This document shows, one piece after another, positions 8,359 to 17,726 of a stretch of DNA of 64,000 bases. The position numbers and the translations under genes were made by a program. This DNA is from Sulfurimonas autotrophica DSM 16294 (lineage in GTDB: Bacteria > Campylobacterota > Campylobacteria > Campylobacterales > Sulfurimonadaceae): positions 1,116,001 to 1,180,000 of the forward strand of contig NC_014506.1 in NCBI RefSeq assembly GCF_000147355.1, given 5' to 3'. Positions within the stretch are counted from its first letter, which is position 1. Every line of letters starts with the position of its first letter. The notes beneath the pieces were generated by a model that saw only the letters and a program-made list of their open reading frames with translations, searched no databases and was not told where the DNA came from.

Positions 8359-9630
8359 ATGCTAAGATTTGCATCCAGCCCTACTGGTGATATGCATATA
8401 GATGACCTAAGAGTTGCTCTCTTAAACTATATTGTATCAAAACAAAAAAATGAAGATTTAATTGTCAGGATAGAAGACACAGACAAAGAGAGAAATATAG
8501 AAGGCAAAGACCAGGAAATACTGGATATTTTAGGACTTTTTGGCATTGAGTACTCTCAAGTTATTTATCAAAGTCAAAATTTTCGTTTTCATTCAGCCAT
8601 GGCACTGCAGCTTTTACATGAAAAAAAAGCTTTTGCCTGTTTTTGTTCACCCGAGTGGTTAGAAAAAAAGTGTGATGAAGCAAAAGAAGCTAAAAAAGCC
8701 TATTGCTACGATGATGCCTGCAGAAACCTCCCGCCGGAACTCGTTATAGACAACACTGCCCCTTTTACGGTTAGAATAGCACGTCCAGAAAAACCTATTG
8801 TTATTCAAGATCACATCAAAGGTGAAATTAGTTTTGATCCTGATGCCGTTGATAGTTTTATAATAATGCGACTAGACAAAACACCTACTTATAATTTTGC
8901 CTGTGCTGTTGATGATATGCTGAGTGATATTTCTCTCATCATTCAGAGTGAAGACCAAATAGACAACAGCCCAAAACAGGTACATGTAAGGAATCAGCTT
9001 GGATATGATAAAAAAATGGAATATGCACATTTACCTATGATCTTAAATGATGATATATTAAGTGTTAAATGGCTTTTAGAAGAAGGTTATTTGCCTGAGG
9101 CTATCTCAAATTATTTAATATTAATCGGAAACAAGCCCCCAAAAGAGATATTTACTGTAAAAGAAGCAATAGAATGGTTTGATTTAGACAAAATTTCAAA
9201 AAGCCCTGCCCGTTTTGATTTAGATATGCTTAAACACATTAACAAAGAACATTTAAAAAATCTTGATGCAACAGAATTATCGCGTTATGTGGGTTTTGCT
9301 GATGCAGAAATAGGCGAACTTGCGCGTATTTATCTGGAAGAAGCAGGTACAACAAAAGAACTCAAGGAAAAAGTTGCACCGATTTTTGCAAAAAGAGATA
9401 TTCCCCAAGAGTTTACAGAACAAACTGCGCTTATGGCAAAAACAATTAAAGATGCACCCTATTTTGAAGAATATGATGATTTCAAAAATTATATATTGAA
9501 AGAAACAGGACTAAAGGGCAAAAACTTTTCTAAACCCCTTCGCATCTTACTTACAAATGCTAAGAATGGACCTGATGTTGCAGAAGTATATAAATATCTT
9601 AAAAACTATATTAAGGAGATTGTCAAATGA
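8359..9630 (+). CDS. GluRS paralogue (GltX2-like) lacking HIGH and KMSKS signatures
   Basis: This 423-residue protein aligns by eye to short epsilon-type glutamyl-tRNA synthetases: FASSPTGDMHIDDLRVAL at the start, EDTDKERN, and a helical anticodon-binding C-terminus. Two ATP-binding signatures are broken. The HIGH position reads HIDD. Where family members carry a KMSKR loop before the EEGYLPEA segment, the sequence passes straight from HLPMILND to DILSVKWLLEEG, so about ten residues are missing. The frame is otherwise intact, with AGGA before the ATG at 8359. It is divergent from glnS and overlaps yggT by four bases. Catalytic activity is doubtful, and it may be a relic or a repurposed tRNA-binding protein. 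Confidence 0.8.
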   Translation: MLRFASSPTGDMHIDDLRVALLNYIVSKQKNEDLIVRIEDTDKERNIEGKDQEILDILGLFGIEYSQVIYQSQNFRFHSAMALQLLHEKKAFACFCSPEWLEKKCDEAKEAKKAYCYDDACRNLPPELVIDNTAPFTVRIARPEKPIVIQDHIKGEISFDPDAVDSFIIMRLDKTPTYNFACAVDDMLSDISLIIQSEDQIDNSPKQVHVRNQLGYDKKMEYAHLPMILNDDILSVKWLLEEGYLPEAISNYLILIGNKPPKEIFTVKEAIEWFDLDKISKSPARFDLDMLKHINKEHLKNLDATELSRYVGFADAEIGELARIYLEEAGTTKELKEKVAPIFAKRDIPQEFTEQTALMAKTIKDAPYFEEYDDFKNYILKETGLKGKNFSKPLRILLTNAKNGPDVAEVYKYLKNYIKEIVK

Positions 9631-9905
9631 GCGCATTAGTTGAAATTATACAAGGAATCGGCGGAATTTTCATAGGACTGATAAATGTCTATATTTGGGT
9701 GATTATTATAGCAGCACTGCTTAGTTTTGTGAACCCTGACCCATACAATCCTATTGTTCAGTTTCTTTATAGAGTCACAAACCCGGCATATGCGTTTGTG
9801 AGAAAATTTATACGAACAGACCTCAATGGTCTGGATTTTGCACCGCTGATTATTATTATAGCCTTACAAGTACTTATAGTTATTATTCGATCTATACTGT
9901 ATTAA
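9627..9905 (+). CDS. YggT-family membrane protein
   Basis: This 92-residue protein has two hydrophobic segments (VYIWVIIIAALLSFVNPDP and APLIIIIALQVLIVIIRSI) separated by a short basic loop with YRVTNPAYAFVRKFI. The SFVNPDPYNPIVQFLYRVT pattern is typical of YggT/Ycf19 proteins, small inner-membrane proteins linked in other bacteria to division and osmotic stress phenotypes. The start codon overlaps the end of the preceding GluRS-like gene (ATGA), indicating coupling. Confidence 0.8.
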   Translation: MSALVEIIQGIGGIFIGLINVYIWVIIIAALLSFVNPDPYNPIVQFLYRVTNPAYAFVRKFIRTDLNGLDFAPLIIIIALQVLIVIIRSILY

Positions 9906-9906
9906 A

Positions 9907-10365
9907 TTACCGGTCTTGCTTAAAGACCAATGCAGCGGAACTTTTTCCGATTTGAACCTTCAAGTTCAAAGTTCCCTGCTGCTTTGCAAAACCGACAAGA
10001 TAATATTTATTCCATTTTGACTTAAATGAAGTCAGTGCTGTAAACTCATTTTCAGCAGATAATTCTTCCGCCAAAAGTGCAGGCATACCATTTAAAGAAA
10101 AGTTGATTGCATCATTTTTGTTTTTAGCATACAAATATACATAAAAATATTCATGATCACTATATAATTCTGGATTTATTTTGTTTAAATATACAGCTGT
10201 GATGATACCGACAACTTCAGCTTTTTTATTAATAACTTTACTGCTCTGAATATTATCTTCAGCTAACTCTTGAGACTCTGATATGTGAAACCTTTCAAAA
10301 GCATTTTTTTGTGCACATCCCCAAAAAGTTATCATTAATAATAATATTGGTAATAAAAATTTCAT
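9907..10365 (-). CDS. Putative lipoprotein, unknown function
   Basis: This 152-residue protein opens with MKFLLPILLLMITFWGCAQK, a short hydrophobic core ending in a lipobox-like FWGC, so the mature protein would be anchored at Cys17. The rest is a soluble beta-rich domain of about 130 residues with no motif I recognise. It is convergent with yggT, one base apart, and its upstream side faces the MITE at 10421-10688. Confidence 0.6.
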   Translation of the reverse strand: MKFLLPILLLMITFWGCAQKNAFERFHISESQELAEDNIQSSKVINKKAEVVGIITAVYLNKINPELYSDHEYFYVYLYAKNKNDAINFSLNGMPALLAEELSAENEFTALTSFKSKWNKYYLVGFAKQQGTLNLKVQIGKSSAALVFKQDR

Positions 10366-10420
10366 TTTCAGCCTTATTTTTTAAAAGAATTATATCTTAT
10401 TAAACTCTTCTTTTGTATAA

Positions 10421-10688
10421 TAGACTTCCTGAATAACCTAAATATATCTCAGAGGGAAGAAAAAAAGATGAAATTGTATAAAACTTTTTTAAAGCGTAGC
10501 CATAGCTACGGTGAGAAAAAGTTTTGTGCAAGTTCGCTTTTTTTATCTCTCCCTTTGGGCAATTTATAGAGAGCTTTACTCTGCGTTAGATAACCTTCAC
10601 CGTAGCTACGGCTACGCTGAAGAACATCTGCCTTGATTAAAACTCTCTATAAAATGCTGAGATATAGTTAGGTTATTCAGGAAGTCTA
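10421..10688. mobile_element. 268 bp MITE with 32 bp terminal inverted repeats and nested palindromes
   Basis: The ends 10421-10452 and 10657-10688 are inverted copies with 31 of 32 bases matching (TAGACTTCCTGAATAACC at each outer tip). An inner inverted repeat pairs GCGTAGCC-TAGCTACGGTGA (from 10494) with its complement ending at 10617, and each copy is itself a small hairpin (CGTAGC...GCTACG). No reading frame is present. The element would be flanked by TA on both sides if the outermost TA is a target duplication, as produced by IS630/Tc1-mariner transposases. The family is an inference, since no related transposase is in the window. Confidence 0.75.
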
Positions 10689-10718
10689 ATATCTTAAAAT
10701 TTAAACAAAAGTCATACA

Positions 10719-11222
10719 TTGAAAAAAAGATTAGCAGTTGCATTTACAGGACCGTCCAACAGCGGTAAAACAACATTAATACTAAAAGTAGCCAGAAAAC
10801 TTATTCATGAACATCATTTGGAAGTGGCTATTATAAAGCATGATCCAAAAGATAAAGCCAGATTTGATGTTCAGGGTAAAGACAGTTACAAATTTAGTGA
10901 TACAGGTGCTGAAGTTATAGTGACTTCGCCAAGTAGAACAACATATTTTTCACATCGTCATGCAGAGCTCGATGAAATGATACGTATGTTTCACAGTTTT
11001 GATATTTTGCTCGTTGAAGGATTAAAAAATTTACCCCTGCCTCGAATAAGTATATTTAGAAATAGTATTGACGAAGATTATTTTCCGTATATGGATGCGC
11101 TGGCAATAGATGAAAGCGTCAACATCAGTGCATACACGCTGCCTGAAGAGGTAGATATTTTAAATTTAAATTCTACGGATGAAGTTATATCATGGATACT
11201 GAAAAATGCAAAAAAAGTTTAA
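10719..11222 (+). CDS. mobB: Molybdopterin-guanine dinucleotide biosynthesis adapter MobB
   Basis: This 167-residue P-loop protein carries FTGPSNSGKTTL (Walker A) at the N-terminus, AIIKHDPKDKARFDVQGKDS, typical of MobB, and ILLVEGLKNLPLPRISIFR. MobB assists attachment of GMP to molybdopterin for enzymes such as nitrate or formate oxidoreductases. The start is a TTG at 10719 with no ATG nearby, only 31 bases after the MITE end, so the MITE may have changed the upstream region. fbp follows 12 bases after the stop. Confidence 0.88.
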   Translation: MKKRLAVAFTGPSNSGKTTLILKVARKLIHEHHLEVAIIKHDPKDKARFDVQGKDSYKFSDTGAEVIVTSPSRTTYFSHRHAELDEMIRMFHSFDILLVEGLKNLPLPRISIFRNSIDEDYFPYMDALAIDESVNISAYTLPEEVDILNLNSTDEVISWILKNAKKV

Positions 11223-11234
11223 AAAGGAACATAA

Positions 11235-12077
11235 ATGAGAGATATATTTGATGCAATTCAAAAAAGTGCAAAAAGAATTAAAGATGCGATAGACGTAAAA
11301 GACATAGGTTACTCACAGCAGGAAAACAGCTCGGGTGAAACACAACTGGAGCTTGATATTAAGTGTGATATGATTATTGAAGAAGAATTTTCAAAAGTTT
11401 CTTCTATAAATACGATAGCCAGTGAAGAAAAAGAGCATGAAGAAGTTTTACATGCAAACGGAAAGTATTTTATAGCTTACGATCCTCTTGATGGTTCATC
11501 ATTAATTGATGTAAATCTTAGCGTAGGTTCAATTTTTGGTATTTATGAAGGTGCTTTTGGGACGGAAAAAATGGTAGCTGCATGTTATGTAGTATATGGT
11601 CCGCGAGTTGAAATGGTCTTTGCTCAAAACAAAACAAAACTGTATCTTTTACAGGCTGGTGAGTTTGAATTTGTCAAAGAAATCAGACTTGGTGAAAAAG
11701 GCAAGATTATGGCTCCAGGTGGAACACAACAAAACTGGGAAAAATACCATAAAGCCATGATAGACGGCTTTTTTGCCGAGGGGTATCGTCTTCGATATTC
11801 AGGTGGAATGGTTCCTGATTTGCACCAAATTCTTCTTAAAGGCGGCGGACTCTTCAGTTACCCTGCTACAAGTGATAAACCAAAAGGAAAACTTCGCCGC
11901 CTTTTTGAAGTTTTCCCTTTTGCCTTTGTATATAAAACATCTGGTGGTGAAGCCATAGATGGTAAAAATGAGCTTATGAGTCTTGGTCATGCACATATTC
12001 ATGACACTTCTCCATGTTTCTTTGGTTCAAAATATGAAGTTGACAGAGTAAAAGAGGTATATGCAAAGAATGCATGA
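11235..12077 (+). CDS. fbp: Fructose-1,6-bisphosphatase, class I
   Basis: This 280-residue protein carries the class I FBPase metal/phosphate motif [13 protein letters not shown] around residue 80, preceded by [11 protein letters not shown] and followed by the C-terminal [21 protein letters not shown] substrate region. It hydrolyses fructose-1,6-bisphosphate in gluconeogenesis, consistent with a CO2-fixing or amino-acid-using organism. An AAAAGGA site precedes the ATG. It is in the same direction as mobB and overlaps the next small gene by 17 bases. Confidence 0.93.
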   Translation: MRDIFDAIQKSAKRIKDAIDVKDIGYSQQENSSGETQLELDIKCDMIIEEEFSKVSSINTIASEEKEHEEVLHANGKYFIAYDPLDGSSLIDVNLSVGSIFGIYEGAFGTEKMVAACYVVYGPRVEMVFAQNKTKLYLLQAGEFEFVKEIRLGEKGKIMAPGGTQQNWEKYHKAMIDGFFAEGYRLRYSGGMVPDLHQILLKGGGLFSYPATSDKPKGKLRRLFEVFPFAFVYKTSGGEAIDGKNELMSLGHAHIHDTSPCFFGSKYEVDRVKEVYAKNA

Positions 12078-12267
12078 GAAGCCAAAAGATAAGTTTGAAT
12101 TATATCTTGATGAGATGATACAAAAAGTTCAAGCGTGTCAAGAACAAAAAAGCCATAAAAGCTGTAGCGTATGCGAACACTATTTTGGTTGTGAATTACG
12201 AGATGAATATATCAAAGCCGTTTATAACAGTATGTCAAAAGGCGAAACAGGCGGATTTGAATTTTAA
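12061..12267 (+). CDS. Small cysteine-containing conserved protein
   Basis: This 68-residue protein overlaps the fbp 3' end in another frame. It contains four cysteines, three of them in [10 protein letters not shown], which could bind a metal, and a conserved charged helix before it. The true start may be the ATG at 12061 or at 12070. I recall similar small proteins next to metabolic genes in this class, but no function is known to me. It probably belongs to the mobB-fbp-metG transcription unit. Confidence 0.6.
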   Translation: MQRMHEKPKDKFELYLDEMIQKVQACQEQKSHKSCSVCEHYFGCELRDEYIKAVYNSMSKGETGGFEF

Positions 12268-12328
12268 TACTATTGGCAATATAAAACATTTTAGATAAAA
12301 TACATTAAATATTTAACAGGAAAACAAA

Positions 12329-14272
12329 TTGAGTAAATACATAACAACACCTATATACTATGTCAACGGAGAGGCTCATATTGGGCATGCTTACACGACT
12401 TTCATCGCAGACACTATGGCACGCTATGAAAGACTCAAAGGTGAGGATACTTTCTTTTTAACAGGAACGGATGAACATGGACAAAAAATAGAAGAGTCCG
12501 CAGAAAAAGCCGGTAAACCTACACAAGAGTTTGCAGATGAAATCAGTGCAACTTTTAAAAACCTTTGGGATGAATTTGGTATCAGTTATGATAAATTTAT
12601 ACGTACAACCGATGAAGACCATAAAAAAGGTGTGCAAAAAGCTTTTGAAGTTATGTATGCAAAAGGCGATATTTATAAAGATTTCTACGAAGGTCACTAT
12701 TGTGTGAGCTGTGAAACATTTTTTCCGGAGACGCAACTTATAGACGGTGAATTTTGTCCTGACTGCGGAAGAGCTACCAGTATAGTAAAAGAAGAGAGTT
12801 ATTTTTTCAAACTTTCCAACTATGAAGACAAGCTGTTAGAGCATTATGCAAATCATCCTGATTTTATTATGCCCCGCTCTCGCGCAAATGAAGTTGTAAG
12901 CTTTGTAAAAGGTGGTCTTCGCGACCTTTCTGTAACACGTACATCATTTAGCTGGGGTGTAAAAATGCCCAAAAGTATTGGGGATGACAAGCATGTTATG
13001 TATGTTTGGCTTGATGCGCTTTTAAACTATATTACTGCTCTAGGATATGGCAGTGATGAAGCAAAAATGAACTATTGGCCGGCAGATATTCACTTTGTAG
13101 GTAAAGATATACTTCGTTTTCATGCTATTTACTGGCCTGCATTTTTAATGAGTCTTGGTTTAGAACTGCCAAAACATATAGGTGCACATGGCTGGTGGAC
13201 ACGCGATGGTGAAAAAATGAGTAAATCTAAAGGGAATGTCGTCTCTCCAAAAGAAGTTGCAGATGCCTACGGTGTAGAAAATCTTCGTTACTTTATGCTA
13301 CGGGAGGTTCCTTTTGGGCAAGACGGTGATTTTTCGCAAAGAGCATTTATAGATAGAATTAACTCGGAACTCTCTAATGATTTGGGGAATCTTCTTAACC
13401 GTATCATTGGTATGAGCGGAAAATATTCTGATTTTGAGATAGACAGTGTTGATGTAGAAAAATATCATGCTAAAGAAATTACTCAAATGAATACAGTTCT
13501 TAATTCTCTTGATAGCTTTATGGAAAATTTACAAACACATAGATACCTTGAAGAGCTATGGAAACTCTTTGCAATCGGTAACGGTGTTATTCAAGAGTAT
13601 GAGCCATGGGTGAAAATGAAAAACAACCAAAAAGATGAAGCACTCGCTACCGTCGCTGTAGTTGCAAACATCTTGGCAAAAGCTGCTGTCATGCTGCACC
13701 CTATTATGCCAAACACAACGAACATTATTGCCGATGCACTTTCTTTTGAAATAAATAATGCAAGCTATAAAGAGCTTATCATTGATAAAAAGCTATTAAA
13801 ATTATTTAATATCAAAAAAGTTCCGCCTCTTTTTCCTCGTGTTGAAGAGCCTTTAATGCAAGAAGCTCCAAAAGCTGAACCTGAAACAATAAAAGAAGAG
13901 CAAAACTCTAACAACAAAGTAAAAGAGACAAAAAAAGAAGATGATAATCTTATAGAGATTGGCCAGTTTTTTGAAACATCTTTAAAAGTTGGGACAGTTG
14001 TTGCAGCCGAAGAAGTACCAAAAAGTAAAAAACTTTTAAAACTGCAGGTTGATTTGGGCGAAGAAAGTCCAAGACAGGTTGTTGCAGGAATAAAAGAGTT
14101 TTATTCTCCTAATGATTTAATGAATACTCAAGTATGTGTCGTAGCGAACCTAAAACCTACCAAACTTATGGGCATGATTAGTGAAGGCATGCTTCTTGCT
14201 GCTAAAGATGAAGATGGTTTATGTTTAATAAGACCCGAAAAACCTAAAAAAGCAGGCACACCTATTGGATGA
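12329..14272 (+). CDS. metG: Methionyl-tRNA synthetase
   Basis: This 647-residue class I synthetase has YYVNGEAHIGHAYT (HIGH) at the N-terminus, a CxxC...CPDCG zinc knuckle near residues 128-145, and KMSKSKGNVVSP around residue 297. After a charged, low-complexity linker at 520-545, the last 100 residues form a tRNA_bind/EMAP OB fold (LKVGTVVAAEEVPKSKKL). The start is TTG at 12329 behind CAGGAAA. The stop overlaps the next gene (ATGA). It attaches methionine to initiator and elongator tRNA-Met. Confidence 0.95.
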   Translation: MSKYITTPIYYVNGEAHIGHAYTTFIADTMARYERLKGEDTFFLTGTDEHGQKIEESAEKAGKPTQEFADEISATFKNLWDEFGISYDKFIRTTDEDHKKGVQKAFEVMYAKGDIYKDFYEGHYCVSCETFFPETQLIDGEFCPDCGRATSIVKEESYFFKLSNYEDKLLEHYANHPDFIMPRSRANEVVSFVKGGLRDLSVTRTSFSWGVKMPKSIGDDKHVMYVWLDALLNYITALGYGSDEAKMNYWPADIHFVGKDILRFHAIYWPAFLMSLGLELPKHIGAHGWWTRDGEKMSKSKGNVVSPKEVADAYGVENLRYFMLREVPFGQDGDFSQRAFIDRINSELSNDLGNLLNRIIGMSGKYSDFEIDSVDVEKYHAKEITQMNTVLNSLDSFMENLQTHRYLEELWKLFAIGNGVIQEYEPWVKMKNNQKDEALATVAVVANILAKAAVMLHPIMPNTTNIIADALSFEINNASYKELIIDKKLLKLFNIKKVPPLFPRVEEPLMQEAPKAEPETIKEEQNSNNKVKETKKEDDNLIEIGQFFETSLKVGTVVAAEEVPKSKKLLKLQVDLGEESPRQVVAGIKEFYSPNDLMNTQVCVVANLKPTKLMGMISEGMLLAAKDEDGLCLIRPEKPKKAGTPIG

Positions 14273-15282
14273 GACTTGAAAATACTCTAGCACTTACACA
14301 TGGAGAGTTAATAAACACTCCTTTTGTAAATAGTTTTAATAACATTGTTTTTGATGCAAAAGCTGTAAGAAGAGGTGATCTTTTTATCGCATTTGATGAA
14401 AGTACTATAAAAGATGCCATTTTTAATGGTGCATACGGTGTTGTATTTGATAAACCTACACAAATAACAGACAGTGAAATAGCCTGGATAAAAGTCAAAG
14501 ATCTTGAAGACACCCTAAAACGTCTTCTGCGTTTTGAACTTATTAATAAAGAAATATCAGTGTATGCCTGTGATGAAATCATACTCAAACTTGCTCTGCA
14601 AGTTGTTACAGAACCAAATTTTATTGCTTTAGATGGTGACATTAAGACTATTTTTAAAGAGTTGTCTGGTATACAAAATGGTTCTACCGTCCTGTTCAGT
14701 CCTGCTCTGACTTCCACGGATTTGTTTACAAATATTAAAGAACTGCCAAAAAATAAGGCACAAAATATAAATATTATTGAACAGACTCTTTTTGAGACAT
14801 CTTTTATATATGACAATATATTTTATGAAAGGCAACTTGTTTCGCCATTTTTTATGCCTTATCTTGAACAGCTGCTTTATTTGTTTAAAATTTTAAAAAT
14901 CAATTTCAGATTGAGAAAATTTACACCGATAGACCATTTCGAAGCAGTTTTTACAAACAAAAACTTTGAAATAAAAGATTTTGGTACCAGTGATAAGGTA
15001 TTAATATTTGAAAAAAGCACCTCTTTAATAGAAAATGAAATAAGCTTTTTACAAAAACAGGCTACATGGGCAAAGATTATTTATATTATTCCCTTTACAT
15101 GTAAACAGTCACTTGATGCAGGCACTTTAGAACATGAAAATATTTTTATTTATAAAAACAAAGATGAAATAAAAAATATCTTGCAATCAAGTAATTTTCA
15201 TTTTGCCCTCATTGTTGGTGCAGATAAAACTTTATTGGAAAAACCTTTAACCAGACAGACACAATTAACTTTGGATTTTTAA
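14269..15282 (+). CDS. Conserved protein with a Mur-ligase-like N-terminus, unknown function
   Basis: This 337-residue protein is coupled to metG by a four-base overlap. The first 80 residues (NNIVFDAKAVRRGDLFIAF, then AIFNGAYGVVFDKP) resemble the uridine-binding N-terminal domain of MurE/MurF (DSRxVxPGDLFVA). The central ATP-binding GKT loop of Mur ligases is not visible, so it cannot be a normal ligase. The remainder has no motif I recognise. It may be a degenerate or regulatory relative acting in cell wall synthesis, but that is a guess. Confidence 0.5.
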   Translation: MRLENTLALTHGELINTPFVNSFNNIVFDAKAVRRGDLFIAFDESTIKDAIFNGAYGVVFDKPTQITDSEIAWIKVKDLEDTLKRLLRFELINKEISVYACDEIILKLALQVVTEPNFIALDGDIKTIFKELSGIQNGSTVLFSPALTSTDLFTNIKELPKNKAQNINIIEQTLFETSFIYDNIFYERQLVSPFFMPYLEQLLYLFKILKINFRLRKFTPIDHFEAVFTNKNFEIKDFGTSDKVLIFEKSTSLIENEISFLQKQATWAKIIYIIPFTCKQSLDAGTLEHENIFIYKNKDEIKNILQSSNFHFALIVGADKTLLEKPLTRQTQLTLDF

Positions 15283-15307
15283 CAAACAAAACCATAAGGA
15301 CAAATAG

Positions 15308-16441
15308 ATGAATCGTAGAGATTTTTTAAGTACGGCAACTGTTGCTTCTGCAGCCATAGCACTCAATGGCTGTAATGAGGGCAAGCATGTTGCTATAGAC
15401 TATTCAAAACACCCTCAAAAGCACAGCGATACTGTAAAAAATATTCATTTTAATAAAAATAAAAAAACAGTTATAAAACTAGCAACAAGCTGGCCCGCAC
15501 ATTTTCCTATAATGGGTACGGGTGTTGAAAAGTTTGCAAAACGTGTTAAAGAAATAAGTGGTGGAACATTAGAGATCAAAATTTATCCTAAAAATGTCCT
15601 TGTTCCTGCTTTAGCGGTCTTTGATGCTTGTTCCAGCGGTCAAATAGATGCTTTTCACTCTGGGCCATATTATTGGAAGGGTAAAAATTCTGCTTTTTCA
15701 CTCTACAGCGGCATTCCTTTTGGTTTTACAGCAGAAGAAGTTAACTCATGGATGCTTTACGGCGGAGGCATGGATTTATGGAGAAAACAGTATGCAAAGT
15801 ATAACTTGCATCCGTTTTTAGGCGGAAATACAAATATTCAAATGGGCGGATGGTTTAGAAAACCCATCAATTCTTTGGCAGATATGCAGGGGCTCAAAAT
15901 GCGTATTCCTGGTCTTGGCGGAGAAGTTTTTTCACGCATGGGTGTTAACCCTATTCTTTTGCCTGCAGGAGAAATTTATACTTCGTTGGAGCGCGGTGTT
16001 ATTGATGCGACCGAGTGGGTAGGCCCTGCGCTTGACATCAAAATGGGCTTTTATAAAGTTGCGCCCTACTATTACTCTGGATGGCACGAACCCGGTTCTG
16101 TGCTTGAGTTAACATTCAATAAACATACTTGGAATAAACTAGCACGTGAGCATCAGTCAATGATTGAAGTTGCATCAAGCGAAATGAATGCAAATATGGC
16201 AACAGAATTTCATTATGAAAATATACATGCCTTACAAAAGCTCAAAAGCCTGGATGTAAAACTTGCAAAATTTCCCGATGATGTAACACAAGCAGGTAAA
16301 AAAGCCCTACAAGAAGTCATAACTGATTTAAGTACTGATAACAATGACTTTGCGAAAGTTTATGCATCAATAAAAGCACATCTAAAGCTCTCCAAAGAGT
16401 GGAGTGATGCAAGTTTGGGTTATTTTTTAAATATCAGATAG
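15308..16441 (+). CDS. TRAP transporter solute-binding protein (DctP family), Tat-exported
   Basis: The 377-residue product begins MNRRDFLSTATVASAAIAL followed by NGC, a twin-arginine signal (RRDFL) that also ends in a lipobox-like cysteine. The mature part shows the DctP fold: KLATSWPAHFPIMGTGVEKF, GTLEIKIYPKNVLVPA, and GLKMRIPGLGGEVF with the conserved arginine that binds substrate carboxylates. LERGVIDATEWVGP follows. The membrane subunits DctQ/DctM are not adjacent, so the transporter partner must lie elsewhere. Ligand unknown, likely a keto or hydroxy acid. Confidence 0.88.
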   Translation: MNRRDFLSTATVASAAIALNGCNEGKHVAIDYSKHPQKHSDTVKNIHFNKNKKTVIKLATSWPAHFPIMGTGVEKFAKRVKEISGGTLEIKIYPKNVLVPALAVFDACSSGQIDAFHSGPYYWKGKNSAFSLYSGIPFGFTAEEVNSWMLYGGGMDLWRKQYAKYNLHPFLGGNTNIQMGGWFRKPINSLADMQGLKMRIPGLGGEVFSRMGVNPILLPAGEIYTSLERGVIDATEWVGPALDIKMGFYKVAPYYYSGWHEPGSVLELTFNKHTWNKLAREHQSMIEVASSEMNANMATEFHYENIHALQKLKSLDVKLAKFPDDVTQAGKKALQEVITDLSTDNNDFAKVYASIKAHLKLSKEWSDASLGYFLNIR

Positions 16442-16502
16442 TTTAGGCTCTTTATTTGCTTAAAGATAGTAGTATTTCAAAAAATCATCTAAAGAGATTC
16501 TA

Positions 16503-17726
16503 TTGAAAAAATTACTGTTCTTAACATTTTTATTTACGACATTGGCATACGCATCTTTCCAAGGCAGGCTTATTGATGCAAATACATCACAGCCAATCAA
16601 TGCTGTGATTATCAGTGATTCTTCTTTCTCAATAAAAAGTGATGAAAACGGCTCTTTTTTTATAAACTCTAAAGAAAAAACATATCATATTAAAGCGTAC
16701 GGATACAGACCCTATACGTTTTCATCGGATTTAAATACAACCACTATAAAACTTATTCCCATTACGGTAAAAGCGCTTTACCTCACTTTTTGGGGAGCAA
16801 GCAATAATTCAGGGACCTTAAAAAAAATACTTAAACTCATAGATGAAACCCAGGCAAATGCACTTGTTGTCGATGTGAAAAATGAATATGGCTCAACATC
16901 ATTCTGGACAGGATTTAAGCAGGCAAACAGCTATGGTGCCTACAAAAAACGCACAAACAGAGATATTAAAAAATTCATGAAAATTATGAAAGAAAAAAAT
17001 ATTTATACTATTGCCAGAATCGTTACCTTTAAAGATGAACTTCAGGCATCCAATAATGTTGATTATGCTATAAAAAGAGACACCAATAACAGCATATGGA
17101 GAAATCATGACAATATGGCCTGGGTTGATCCGTTTGATAAGCGCTCACATAATTACGCAATATCTATCGCCGAAGAAGCGGCAAAAGTCGGTTATGATGA
17201 AATTAACTTTGACTATATCAGATTTCCGGCAAAAAAGGGACTTAAATTTTCAAAACAATGCAATCAGCCTAATCGCACAAAAGCCATAGAAGTTTTTTTA
17301 GACCGGGCACAAAAAAGATTGAGAAAATATGGTGTATTTATATCGGTTGACACATATGGTAACATCTGCTGGTCAAAAGATGATAACGGCATAGGGCAAA
17401 CTGTTTCATCACTAGCAGCGCATGCAGATTACCTTTGCCCAATGCTTTACCCCTCAGGATTTTCAAGTGGTTCTTTTTATTTTAAATATCCGGCAGAACA
17501 TCCTTATGAAGTTATATACAGAAGTATAAAAAATATTCAAGACAGAGTGCCAAGCAATAGAATAAGACCCTGGCTGCAATACTTTAAAGACTATACACAT
17601 ACAAAAAAAGAGTATAAAAGAAAAGAGATTCAAGAACAGATAAAAGCAGCCCAAGACATAGGCTCAAACGGATGGATGCTTTGGTCTCCTTCAAGTAAAT
17701 ATCATAAAAATTATTTACGCAGGTAA
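16503..17726 (+). CDS. Putative secreted glycoside hydrolase with N-terminal CarbopepD-like domain
   Basis: The 407-residue protein starts at TTG 16503 with a signal peptide (KKLLFLTFLFTTLAYA). Residues of about 20-90 form a carboxypeptidase-regulatory-like beta-sandwich (GRLIDANTSQPINAVII). The rest is a TIM-barrel resembling the DUF4015 putative glycoside hydrolases: VKALYLTFWGAS, ALVVDVKNEYGSTSF, the acidic YDEINFDYIRFPAKKG strand, and a YLCPMLYPSGFS strand. It probably acts on a polysaccharide in the periplasm or outside the cell. Its 3' end overlaps the convergent YgjP-like gene by 12 bases. Confidence 0.75.
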   Translation: MKKLLFLTFLFTTLAYASFQGRLIDANTSQPINAVIISDSSFSIKSDENGSFFINSKEKTYHIKAYGYRPYTFSSDLNTTTIKLIPITVKALYLTFWGASNNSGTLKKILKLIDETQANALVVDVKNEYGSTSFWTGFKQANSYGAYKKRTNRDIKKFMKIMKEKNIYTIARIVTFKDELQASNNVDYAIKRDTNNSIWRNHDNMAWVDPFDKRSHNYAISIAEEAAKVGYDEINFDYIRFPAKKGLKFSKQCNQPNRTKAIEVFLDRAQKRLRKYGVFISVDTYGNICWSKDDNGIGQTVSSLAAHADYLCPMLYPSGFSSGSFYFKYPAEHPYEVIYRSIKNIQDRVPSNRIRPWLQYFKDYTHTKKEYKRKEIQEQIKAAQDIGSNGWMLWSPSSKYHKNYLRR

